Below, piece after piece: positions 1 to 12,400 of a DNA stretch of 64,000 bases (positions within the stretch are counted from its first letter, which is position 1; every line of letters begins with the position of its first letter). Under the pieces are notes generated by a model that was not told the origin of the DNA, searched no databases, and saw nothing but the letters and a program-made list of their open reading frames with translations. Source of the DNA: Dromiciops gliroides (lineage: Eukaryota; Chordata; Mammalia; Microbiotheria; Microbiotheriidae); NCBI RefSeq assembly GCF_019393635.1, contig NC_057864.1, forward strand, positions 482,352,117 to 482,416,116, given 5' to 3'. Made by a program: the position numbers and the translations under genes.

Positions 1-334
1 TTCCCTGAGTCTCAGTTTCCCCACTTGTAGAAAGAGGGGTTTGGCTTGGATAAGCACCAAGATCCTCTCCAGGTTTGGATGATCTTTTCCAGCACTAAAT
101 CTCAGACCCTCTGATGATCCCCTTGCTTTGGGCAAGAAGAACTTTGGGTCATTTCTCTAAAGTGTCCATCCACTCTGTGAGCAATGTAATGGACCATTCT
201 GAGATGATCTCTGAGTCATGTCAGAGACAGAACTAGGATGACTGAATGTACCAAGAGCTGCGACAGGGAAAGCCCCTCCCCAAAGTGCCCCTGAGGGGGC
301 ATCCCTGCCCAAGCCCCTTTTTACTCTATTCCAG

Positions 335-436
335 GTCTGGATCCTGCAGGCCCTCTCTTCAATGGGAAGCCCCCACAGGAGCGGCTGGACCACACGGATG
401 CCCGGTTTGTCGATGTCATCCATTCCGATACTGACG
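335..436 (+). CDS. LIPH: LIPH coding exon with catalytic Asp178 (probably exon 4)
   Basis: The acceptor follows a pyrimidine-rich tract ending in ccag and the donor is gtgtgt. The exon starts in phase 1 (G|GT) and encodes [14 protein letters not shown] and [13 protein letters not shown]. The Asp of LDPAG is the second member of the Ser-Asp-His triad. Confidence 0.95.
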
Positions 437-3400
437 GTGTGTACGGCCTCAGCTTTTGTCTTTGTTTGCCCCTGACTCTGGAAACTTCAGGAAGGGGAGG
501 ATAGGGAGAGGATTGAGGTGATGTGTCTGTCCAGATGTTTGCGTGGGGAAACTCGGTCTAGATCTTCTTTTGTGATTTACTGTAGAGCTGATGACAAGAT
601 CACAGGCGGACAGCCTTAGAACTAGAAGGGTGTTTGGGAGAAATGTTGGACAGCTCAGTTTATTCAGCCAGTTCATTAAATCCCCAAAGAGCATGGCTTG
701 TGCATGACTGATGTGCGTCTTTTAAAATCATCAACAAAACCAAACTGAGATTGACGTGTTTTGCTGTAGTAGAGACAGATGTGTCTGCCACATGTCAACA
801 CTGGACCTGGTTTCTTTCTTTCTTTTTTTTTTTGGTGAGGCAACTGGGGTTAAGTGACTTGCCCAGGGTCACACAGCTAGTAAGTGTTAAGTGTCTGAGA
901 CTGGATTTGAACTCAGGTACTCCTGACTCCAGGGCTGGTGCTCTATCCACTGCACCACCCACCTGCCCCCAGACCTGATTTCTTTACTGCCTGGTTATTC
1001 CTTTTCAATTATCTTATGCTAGTGAAGTATATATTTAAGGAACCATCGAATGTAAGAGGTAGAAAAGACCTTAGCACCTGTCTGAAGGCCTTGGGATCTT
1101 TTTTGTGTCCTTGAATTTTGGGGAAGGGTATGGAGTCCTTCTCAGAACAAGATTTTTAAATGCATAAAATAAGATACATTACACTACAAAGGAAACCAAT
1201 TATACTGAAATACCATCGTCAAAATACTTTTTACAAAGAAGTAACCCCAGGGGTATCTGGTGGTGCAGTGGATAGAGCACTGGCCCTGAAGTCAGGAGGA
1301 CCTGAGTTCAAATCCAGCCTCAGACACTTGACACTTACTAGCTGTGTGACGCTGGGCAAGTCACATATCCCCAATTGCCTCACCAAAGCCAAAACAAAAC
1401 AAAACAAAGTAACCCCAGGTTAAGAACTTCTGATCTGGTCCACCCCCAGAAAGAAAGAGAGCCCAAAGTCAGGATTGGGACCATAGCCCATCTTCTGAAA
1501 AGATTCTGAAACTCCACCTCTCTTTGTTCTTAGGTTGTATGCCGTTTTTAATCAAATGTCTTGTGGAATATTAAGAGAAGTTTTCAAATTTGAAGAAATG
1601 CAAGCAGTTATCAGATGTAGTTGATAACCTTTGGGTTGGGGGAAAGGGTAGATTTTTTAAAAATTTAATCATAAAAGCATTTTTAAATTTTCCAGTTACA
1701 TGTAAAGATAGTTTTCAACATTTCTTTTCATAAGATTTTAGTTCCAAATTTTCTCCCTCTCTTCCTCCTCTTCCCCCTCCCTAACACAGAAAGCAATCTG
1801 ATATTGGTTATATATGTACAATCACATCAAACATACTCCTGCATTAGTCATGTTGTGAAAGAAGAATCAGAACGAAAGGGGAAAACCTCAAAAAAAAAAA
1901 AAAAAGAAACAGTATGGTTCAATTTGCATTCAGAATCCACAGTTCTTTTTTCTGGATGTGGAGAACATTTTCCATCATGAGTTCCTTGGAACTGTCTTGG
2001 ATCATTGTATTGCTGAGAAGAGCTAAGTCTATCACAGTTGATCATCACATAATGTTGCTCTTACTGTGTACAATGTTCTCCAGGTTCTGCTCACTTCACT
2101 CTGCATCAGTCCACTTAAGTCTTTCCAGGTTTCTCTGAAATCCACCTGCTCATCGTTTCTTACAGCACAATTGTATTCCATTACATTCATATACCACAAC
2201 TTGTTTAGCCATTCCCCAGTTGATGGGCATTTCCTCGGTTTCCAATTCTTTGCCACGACAAAGAGAGCAGCTAGAAATGGGTAGATTTTCAGTCTGCTGT
2301 GTGCACACTTTTTCAAGTAGCTGTGTGTGATCTGGTGGAAGTCATTGATTGTCCCCGAGACTGTTTTGTTATTCAAAGAAAGGGAGTGTTAGTACCTAAC
2401 AGAAATATTAATTCTAGTAACTATCCTGCCTACCCCTTAATCCGGAGATAAAATAACACATTGAAAAGCTCGAGGAAGTGAAAAGCAGCCAGGAAACCCA
2501 AGGCAATTTGGTGATTACTTTTTTTTCCAATTCTTTTAGCCCTTGGCTTCAAAGAAACATTAGGGAATATTGACTTTTACCCAAATGGAGGACTGGATCA
2601 ACCTGGTTGTCCCCAAACAATATTTGGTGGTAAGTACAGATGCTTTGGGATTGGGAAACGGTAATAAACCCGGTGTTAGGAGTCACCTTTGGGTAGTGAC
2701 CCTATTAATGTTGTTGAACAAAATGTGAACCTGGGTCTCTACTCCATTATCCCATTATGGGGATTTCTGCTGTTACTATAGGAAGATTCTATTTTGTCCT
2801 TGAGTTTTTTTCCTTACCTGCTGACTGACCTGACCTAAATAAATCCTGCCTGCCTTCTCTCTCTGGCTCCCTTTCTCTTTTGACTTACCTGGAGAGGAAG
2901 AAGCTTCCACTCACTTCCCCTGCCAGAGCCTTCTGTTCTTTTTTTGTTTTGGTTTGGTTTTCAGGGCAATGAAGGTTAAGTGACTTGCCCAGGGTCACAC
3001 AGCTAGAATGTGTAAAGTGTCTGAGGCTGTATTTGAACTCAAGTCCTCCTGAATCCAGGGCCAATGCCTGTGCCACCTAGCTGCCCCCTAGAGCCTCCTG
3101 TTTTAACAATTCAGTTCCATTCATTCAGGTTTGCTATTTACCTGCTGACTATGAGAAATTTACTGTAAACCAGGATGAAAAACAAAACAGTTCCTTCCCC
3201 CAGGGAGCTTCTTATCAAAGAGGCTGGCAAGGGGAGGGGGTGGTGGTGGTATGGTATACAGAGATAAAGAGGATCCAGGGTAGAATGTCACATGACCAGT
3301 TTGGGCCATCCTTCAATAACTAAGAAATTCTGGGATCTCATTGATGTGGGTACTCATTCCTTGGAGGCAGGTGGAAGCCTCTGCCCTTTGTAAAGATGTG

Positions 3401-6400
3401 CACAGGTCCTTAATTGCCCAATCCAATGGTCTCTTCTTAGTTCTTCTCAATCTCTTCATTTGACACCACCCTCTTCTCTTAGGTTCTCTCCCTTCCCTGG
3501 GTCTTAGCAGATGCTGCTCTCTTATCTCTCCTCCTACAACTCTGACTGCTCCTTCTCCTTTGCTGGATCATTAGCCATATCCCATCCCCTAACTGTGGAC
3601 ATGCATATCCCCAAGAGCAAGGTTATGTCTTCTTGCTCCTCTTTTTACATTCTGTGTGTGTCTATGTCTGTGCATGTGTCTGTCTCTCTCTCTCGATGAC
3701 CTCATTGCCTCCCACAGGTCTCATTATCATCATAAGCAGATGACTTCCAGATCAACAGGTTCAGTCCTGGTCTTTCTCTCTTCCTTGTTCCAATTCCACT
3801 TTACCTACTGCCCACCGGACATTTTGAAGTTGGTGCCACTCCCATGGACGTCTCAAACTTGGCATGTCCACAAGTGCATTCCTTATCTTTTCTCCCAAAC
3901 CCTCCCCTTTTCTGAACTTCCCTATTTCCATCAAGGGCACCTCTTCCATTCCAGCAGTCCATCTTGGCAATTTCAGAGTCATCTTCACTCTCCCTCACCC
4001 TACATGGCTGCTCTGTTACCAAATCTTGTTGTTGTTGACCTTGGGCTTTTCACTGTCATTGAGCCTTCTAGATCCCTAAGCTTTGCTGTCTGTCCTGTCT
4101 CTATGACCTTTGACTTCCTAGACCTTGCCTTCTAATTCACTGATTCCTGGGTCCTTCCATCTGCCTTGGCAATGAACCCTCACCCATGCGGTGTTTTCCC
4201 AACTTGGAATGTGAGCTCGAGATTCTTCTCTTTGTTTCTTCAGTGCTTGGCAAATAGTAAGCACCTAATAAATGCCTTTTAATTCCTTTAGTAAATGTTC
4301 ACTGATTGTTGATTAATCGACATTCTTATTTCCCAATAAAATTTTGCTTGAGATTTCTATAGTGATTCAGGTGCCCAGGGTGGTTTTCAGAAGACCTGCA
4401 CAGAGCAAGCATCAGTGAGACTCCCATAAGTCTCCTTTTTAGAAATGATTCATTGGGGGGGGGGGTCTGGGAGGGATAGCAGGAGGCCCTAGGCCCCAGG
4501 GTCTCCCTGGGACAGGCTCGCACTCAGGGGAAGCAAGAGCTCACCTAAGGTGCAGCCAGTAGAGGAGGAATTGAGCCAATATCTGGTAGCTAAGGTCCCA
4601 AGCAGCCCCACTTCTGCCATGAGCTTGTACTTGGCTGTCTTGGGTCGAGAGAAATGGGGCACCAAATATCTCCAGACTCTTCCCTCATTTTCCTTTCTTT
4701 ACCATGAGATAGAAAAGAAGCTTTAAGTCATCTGTGGAGGGCCCTGCCCTGTTAAATGTGTGCCAACTGTGACGTGTTGGGATTTAAATGTTAGCCTAAC
4801 CTTTTGTTTTATGATGAAGGGTTGCAGTATTTCAAGTGCGACCACCAGAGGTCCGTCTTCCTGTACCTGTCTTCTCTGAAAAAAGACTGTGACATCACTG
4901 CCTACCCTTGTGAGTCCTACCGAGATTACCTAAATGGCAAATGCATCAGCTGTGGAGATGACCAATCAATGCCATGTCCAATTCTGGGTAAGCACTTCTC
5001 TCTCTTGTTGTGTTAGAGATCAAAATATGGACACCAATTTTCTTTTCCCAAAGGGTCCCTTAAACGAGACTTGGAAAAACATTTTTTCTTTCTTTTTTTT
5101 TTTGGTGATACAATTGGGGTTAAGTGACTTGCCCAGGGTCACACAGCTAGTAAGTCTCAAGTGTCTGAGGCCGGATTTGAACTCAGGTCCTCCTGACTCC
5201 AGGCCCGGTGCTTTATCTACTGCACCACCTAGATGCCCCTGGAAAAACATTTTATACAAGAGACAAATAGCCTAGCTCTTGGTTGGAAGAAGGATGGGTA
5301 TTGCTAGCCTGTGGCAACCAGGCCTCTTGGATCCTGCAGCAGAATAAAGTCTACTGGGTTGTTTTATTTTATTTAAAAAATTTTTTTAATGAGGCAATTG
5401 GGGTTAAGTGACTTGCCCAGGGTCACACAGCTAGTAAGTGTTAAGTGTCTGAGGCCGGATTTGGACTCAGATACTCCTGACTCCAGGGCCGGTGCTCTAT
5501 CCACTGCGCCACCTAGCTGCCCCATACTGGGTTGTTTTAACACCTTGTGGAGTTTACTGAATGGTCTTAGAGCTCTGGTTGGGCGGAGGAAATTTCACTG
5601 TTGGTTATTCTCCTCAAGCTCATGTTGGATCAAACAGTGATTTTTGAGAATGTGAAGATTAGTGACATAGAGGCCTAATTGTACTTAGGTGTTTATACTT
5701 CTTACTCTAAGTGGGGCATCACAAAACCACAGCTCAGAGAGGGCATGTGACTCTCCTACAGTGACAACGTTCTTATTGCAGGACTAGTGTTCTTCCTACT
5801 CCACCACACAGCCTCATACAAGTGTTATGATAATCGGTATTGTATGAGTTGGCCCCCTGACACTCAATACCACCTACCTACTTCTTGCTCTTCACAACAC
5901 AGTATGACCTCTCATGATTCATTCTTCCTATAGGAGAAAAACTTAGTGAAAACATAAAGAGTAGGGGCAGCTAGGTGGCGCAGTGGATAGAGCACTGGCC
6001 CTGGATTCAGGAGGACCTGAGTTCAAATCCGGCCTCAGACACTTAACACTTACTAGCTGTGTGACCCTGGGCAAATCACTTAACCCCAATTGCCTCACTA
6101 AAAAACAACAACAAACAAACCATAAAGAATGCATAGGATCTGGGGGCAGCTAGATGGCGCAGTGGTTAAAGCACCGGCCCTGGATTCAGGAGTACCTGAG
6201 TTCAAATCCGGCCTCAGACACTTAACACTTACTAGCTGTGTGACCCTGGGCAAGTCACTTAACCCCCATTACCTGCAAAAACAAAACAAAACAAAAAGAA
6301 TGCATAGGATCATAGATTTAAAGCTGAGGAGGTTCTCAAGTCCAAGCCCCTCCATTTACAGATGCAGAAACTGAAATATGGAAAGGTTAGGCAACTTGTC

Positions 6401-9400
6401 CAGGGTCACACAGGTAGTAAGTGTCTGAATTGTTATTTGAACCCAGGTCTCCTTGACTCCTTGACTTAACTATTGCATCAGACACACTGAGGTCTGGATG
6501 AACCCCCTGAAGTGGTCCTGTAGACTCATATCTTCACTATAAGAAGCTACAACTATGGAAAATATAGTTAGTCATTCTTTTACTTGAGAATTCTTAGGGG
6601 CAGCTAGGTAGCTCAGTGGATAAACACCAGGTTGGAGTCAGGAGTACCTGAGTTCAAATCTGGTCTCAGATACTTGACACTTACTAGCTGTGTGACTCTA
6701 GGCAAGTCACAACCCTAATTGCCTCAAAAAAACAAAAAAACAAACAAAAAAACATAATAAAAGAATAGAGGGGGGGGCAGCTAGGTGGCGCAGTGGATAA
6801 AGCACTGGCCTTGAATTCAGGAAGACCTGAGTTCAAATCTGACCTCAGACACTTGATACTTACTAGCCGTGTGACCCTGGGCAAGTCACTTAACCCCCAT
6901 TGCCCCACAAAATAAAAAAAGCGAGTTCTTTGTGACTGTGTACAAGTATCTCGGTGTCTCTGGGCCTCAGTTCTTTCATATATAAAACAAGAGGGTTGGA
7001 TTTGATGCTTTGTAAAATCCCTTCCAGCTCTATTGAAATGATCCTATGATTTGTACCCATGTGTGGTCATCCCAAGAGCCTTGGGTTTGGAGTAAGAGGA
7101 GCTGGGTTCAAATTTTGCCTTTGGGCTTTAGCCTCCCTAATTTCCTTGTTTACAAAATGAAAGATTTAGACAAAGTGATCTTCCCTAAGGTCTTTTCTGG
7201 CTCTAAATCTGTAGGAAATAACACTGCTGTGACAAGAGATCAGAGGACACTCCACAGGCTGCTTTCTTGGACTCCCTGCTCTGCTCCTTGTGGCTGGTGT
7301 GGGGGAAAAGAAGTACAAAGCATTCATTTCCATGGCTATGGTTGTCATAACACTTGGTGCCAAATAAATGTTCTTTTCCTTCTTAACTTCTTTTTGCCTT
7401 TGCAAGACAATGTCACCCCATTCTCAAAGACCATGTTGTGTATCTTGGGTGCTTAAGAAATATTGATTGATTGATTGATTAAAAGACTATCGATGAAGGC
7501 ACAGAGGGGTCACACTCTGTTTCAGTGAAGGGAGAGCCCCCATCCTTGAGTCACAGATCTCTAGGAAGGGTTGAAGATGTACCATCAAGTCTGTTGTTAT
7601 TTAGTCATCCCACTTGCGTCTGACTCTTTATCATCCCATTTGGGGTTTTCTTGGCAGAGATTCTGGAGTGGTTTGCCATTCCCTTCTCTAGCTCATTTTA
7701 CAGATGAAGAAACTGAGGCTAAGTGACTTGCCCAGGGCTATACAGTTAAGAGGTGTCTGAGGCTGGATTTGAACTCATGTCTTCCTGACTGCAGGTCTGG
7801 TACTCTATCCACTGTACCACCCAGCTGCCCTTATGATAAGGTTACATTCCCTGTTTCCTATTGCCTTCACAGGTTACTATGCTGATCAATGGAAAAATTA
7901 CTCAGTGCTCAAGGACCCTCCTGTGACAAAAGCCTTTTTTGATACAGCAGATGAAGAGCCGTTCTGCAGTGAGTGACCAGTGCTCGTTCCTTTTCCCAAA
8001 TATCCCTCAGAAAAGCATGTTTGAGAGGTAGTTGTCTGGGTTGGGGTCAGGCTGACCACTGCCAAGGCCGACAAGGGCCCAGGCTGACCACTGCCAAGGC
8101 CGACAAGGGCCCAGGCTGACCGCTGAGGACGTCGGGCCGAGTCAGGGAAAGATGGGGCCTCGGCCTCAGGCTTTAGGTTCTGCAAATTCCATGACAACCA
8201 ATCCCTGTAATTCAGTTCAACTCAACAAGCATTTATTAAGCACTTACTGAATGAAAGGCACTAGATGCTAGAGATATAAAGACAAAAATGAAATCACCCC
8301 CAAAAAGTCTATTGGGGAAAACCACATGGATGCAGAGAAGAATGTGTGAAATATAGATGGAGTAAGGACACAATCATTTCAAGGCAGGAAGCCCTCGGCA
8401 GATTGGGAAAGGTCTCCTGGAGAGAAGGTGGTCCACCTTCAGAACCTGGGCATTCTACCCATGTGACTTGAGTAATTTAACCCCCCATCTGAGCTTCACT
8501 CTACTCATCTAAAAAATGCAAGGGGTGAGTGAGAATAACTTCCAAGCCTCCTTCCAGTTCTAAATCTGGGAGCTCATCATTCCCTAAATCAGGACCCAGC
8601 TGTCACAGGCACCTGATCCAGACCCCAAGGCTCTGACTATGGAGTCCCCAGGCTTCCAAAGACATCGGCCCCTCAACTGCCTACCTGGAAGCAGGCACCT
8701 GACAGCCATGCCTTCAACCCCACCATTACCTGCCTTCAATCCCCGTTACTTCCCAGATTCTGTGTTATAGTTATTAAGAGACTCTTCTCTCTGCTGAGGT
8801 ACCTCCTGTTTCATGTACTTCCTCTCTGCCCCCCATTGAAAGAAGACTATTGAGAGAAATTGGATTTTCTCTGAATCATTGAAGTTGGTGCATTTGGACA
8901 AGAGCCACAAATGGGTAGTTGTTGGGCTATCCGCCTGGAACAGGAGTTGTAGAATTCATCCCTGGCCTCAGCATATCCCAAAATGTCATGGGATTTATGA
9001 TGTTAGAACACCAGGCCATGCTGCCTCCATCTAAAAGGTAAAACGATTCCCTTCCTATTAGCAGATGGGAAAAAAATCTTAACTCCATTTTTATTCATCT
9101 TTTTGGTCCTTACAAAACAGATTTCTCCCTGTATCCATCCCTCTCTCCCATCCCAAAGAGTCACCCCATATAACAAAGAATATTATTGTAAGGAGAAAAA
9201 AAGAAGAGGAAAGAAAGCAAAAGACATCAGTAAAAGCGATCAGTACATTGGAAAAAGTCAGACGATATAGTCAACGTTCCACACCTGTGGACCCTCCATC
9301 TCTGCAAAGGAGTCGAGGGGGCTTAGGCACATGATGAAGAAGCAGCGTTAACATCTGTGGGGATGTAACAGGAAACTGATGCTTCCATGCTGATGAGACA

Positions 9401-12400
9401 CCATGGAAACAATTGTGCTGTCCGTGAACAAAGGTGAGAAGAGAATATCATGTGTGGTGTGAACTGAGAGTTGAATTCATCCCTCCTTTAATCTATTGAC
9501 CATCTATCCACTCATCCATCTGCCTACTGAGTCCAGAGTCTCTGTTCCAGTCTTTCTCAGAGTAATGATGCCTTGTTTGTGGCAGGTGATCCTACCTCCC
9601 CAAAGGCCTTGCAGGAAGAGAACAAGTCCTCCTGAGCGGGATCTGGGAAGAGACAGTGTATCTGTCACCTGAAGTCACCTGAAGGCCAGCCAGTGCATGA
9701 CTTTTTCTAGCTCCTTGTACTCATGAAGATGAGGCACAGAGGGACTGAGCTCTGAGCTCTTGAGGGGAAGGCCCACACCAATGAGATCCTGGGGTCCTTA
9801 AAATCAGAAGACTGGACTCCATGGCCTCCGGGGTCTCTTTCGGCTCTGGTCTCCTCATCCTGGGCTTCTGAAGTGAGTCAGTGCTGGAGCCAGCCTTTCC
9901 CAAGACTACCCCTTCCCTACTCCAGCCGAGCTGGACCCCTTGACATCGTTCCCACCTTCATGCCCTGCACAGCCTGGGCCCCTTGCCCAGAAGGTTCTCC
10001 CTTCTCACATCCACATCTGGGACTCCAGGCTCAGTGGAAGGATTGTTTTTGTGGTTAGCACTCCTCCTGCCCCAAATGAATTTATACTGACTTACCCAAA
10101 GGGGTTATTTCCAATCATTCGTGTCTTTTTATCTGCGTGCCTCGCACAGTGCTGGGTATGTGGTAGGCACTTAATAAAGGCTTGTTGAATTGAACTAAGA
10201 TTCAAAGATAAATAAGACGTGGCCCCTGCCCTCATCATGGCAGGGGGTGATGGAGAAGAGGGGAGCTATGACCCACATACCAACAGAACCCTGATATCAA
10301 GGGTCCCCCTCTCTCCTCTACAATTATTCAGACTCTTGGCATCAAATGTAGAACAGGTTTTGTTCCTAAAGTGAAAGAACACAGGAAAAACTCGGGTCCA
10401 AACCCACATGGGGTCCAGGGACCCTGTTTCCCATATAAGCAGCTCCTCTGTCTCTCCTCAGCCTTCTTAGGCAGGATCTAAAGCGTATGAGAGGAAAAGG
10501 GAGAGGTCATTAGGGAGATGAAGGCTTCCTTCATCAGCCCTTGATGCAGATACAAAATGAAGCTGGCTCACTCTGACCACAGGCTCTGCCTCTTTGCAGT
10601 ATATCACTACTTTGTGGATATCATGACCTGGAACAAGAACATACGAAGAGGTTACATCACAATTAAGTTAACAGATCAGGATGGAAATACAACAGAGTCC
10701 AAAATCAGTCAGTAAGTTGATGGGGTTAAATTGGACATTGTGTCCGTGCACGTGTGTGTGGATGCTTGTGTGTATGTGTGCATCTGTGTGTGTGGAAGTG
10801 TTTGGCTACCTCGTGAAAGGGTGTGAACAGTGGTTTGTCGAGTTCATCTGTTGGTACCATTTTTGCCTCGGTAAATGTTGGAAAGCTCTCCTCTTGTTGC
10901 TTGGGTGACCGCAGCTCTCTGGTCCTGCTGCGGTGAAGGGGCTGCGTGAGCACTACCTCTGGCTGCAGAAGGGAAGGAGGTGGCTGACAGAGGCTGTCTC
11001 CCTGACCCTCACCTCTAGCTTGCTCTCCATCACCACTCCCCTTTCTCTAGTGCGGACACATGGCACCTTGACCCTCCACCAGCTAGCCAGTCTTTAGGAA
11101 GTGGCAAGCACTGCCTGTTGGCTGAGAGGGTTTAGCTGTAGAGAAGTTCCAGGATAGATGTCAAAGATATTATTTCAGGGGCAGCTAGGTGGCGCAGTGG
11201 ATAAAGCACCAGCCCTGGAGTCAGGAGGACCTGAGTTCAAATCTGGCCTCAGACACTTAACACTTACTAGCTGTGTGACCCTGGGCAAGTCACTTAACCC
11301 CAATTGCCTCACCCCCCCCCAAAAAAAAAAGATATTATTTCTCCTCTGAAGAATGAGGGCCTTAGACTCGGTGATCTCTGAGATCTCCACCTCTGAATCT
11401 CTTCTCTTAGAATTCCATGCCCTTCGGTTGGACGAACAGAACCTTGTCATCTGAGGTCCTGTTACGTCCTGGGTGGTTCTGCCCAGCATGTGGTAGCTGC
11501 TTGGACACTAACTCGGCTTGTCCTTAACTTCTCCATCTTTCCTGCCTCCAGGCCAGGTCTTTCAGTAGAAGGAGCCCTGAACTTGGAGTCCGAGGACCTG
11601 GGTTCAAATCCTGGCTCTGGCACTTCCTACCTATGGCACCTTGAGCCAATTATGTCCCTTCTCTGGGCCTCAGCCTTCTCATCTGTAAAGTGAGTGGCTT
11701 GGACCCTATGACCTTCGTCAGCATTTTCAGGCCCCTTTTTTTCCTCCCTTGCGCTTTCCACTTTCTAACTACCAGACCCCTTCTTTCTCATAATATTCTT
11801 TTAGTCTTTGCTCATTACTTCCCTCCATTGCTACCCTCCATCCTTCCCTTTTCTTTCACTCCAACAGCATCTTCTCACTGGGACAGTCATGTATCATGGA
11901 GACCCCAGAGCATCACCAGAGTTACCTCCCTCCCTTACCTCAGAGATGTGTCCCTTAAATTTTTATAGAAATTGATTCATTTTGAGGGGCAGCGAGGTAG
12001 AGCAGTGGATAAAGCACTGGCCCTGGATTCAGGAGGACCTGAGTTCAAATTTGGCCTCAGACACTTGACACTTACTAGCTGTGTGACCCTGGGCAAGTCA
12101 ATTAACCCCAGTTGCCTCCATTTCCTCATCTGTCAAATGGTCTGGAGAAGGAAATGGCAAACCACTCCAGTATCTTTACCAAGAAAATGGGGCCACAAAG
12201 AGTTGGATATGAGTAAAAAATGACCAAACAACAACATTAATATTAATAATGCTTCCAATCAACTCTAAAATCCTTGAAGACAGGGGCAGCTTCATTTTTG
12301 TTCTTCTGTCCTCACACAGTGTTTTCTTTGATAGATGCTTGGCTACTGCCTGATTGCTGGGTTAAGCACCTGTTTCATGGCAGATGTTGTGCTGGGTACC

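Noticed and set aside
3656-4135. 159-codon protein-coding gene
   Set aside because: Resemblance is to the eroded reverse transcriptase of an L2-type LINE in another frame.
5943-6134. Many short peptides reading [20 protein letters not shown] or [20 protein letters not shown]
   Set aside because: They are translations of WSINE1 on either strand, not a protein family.
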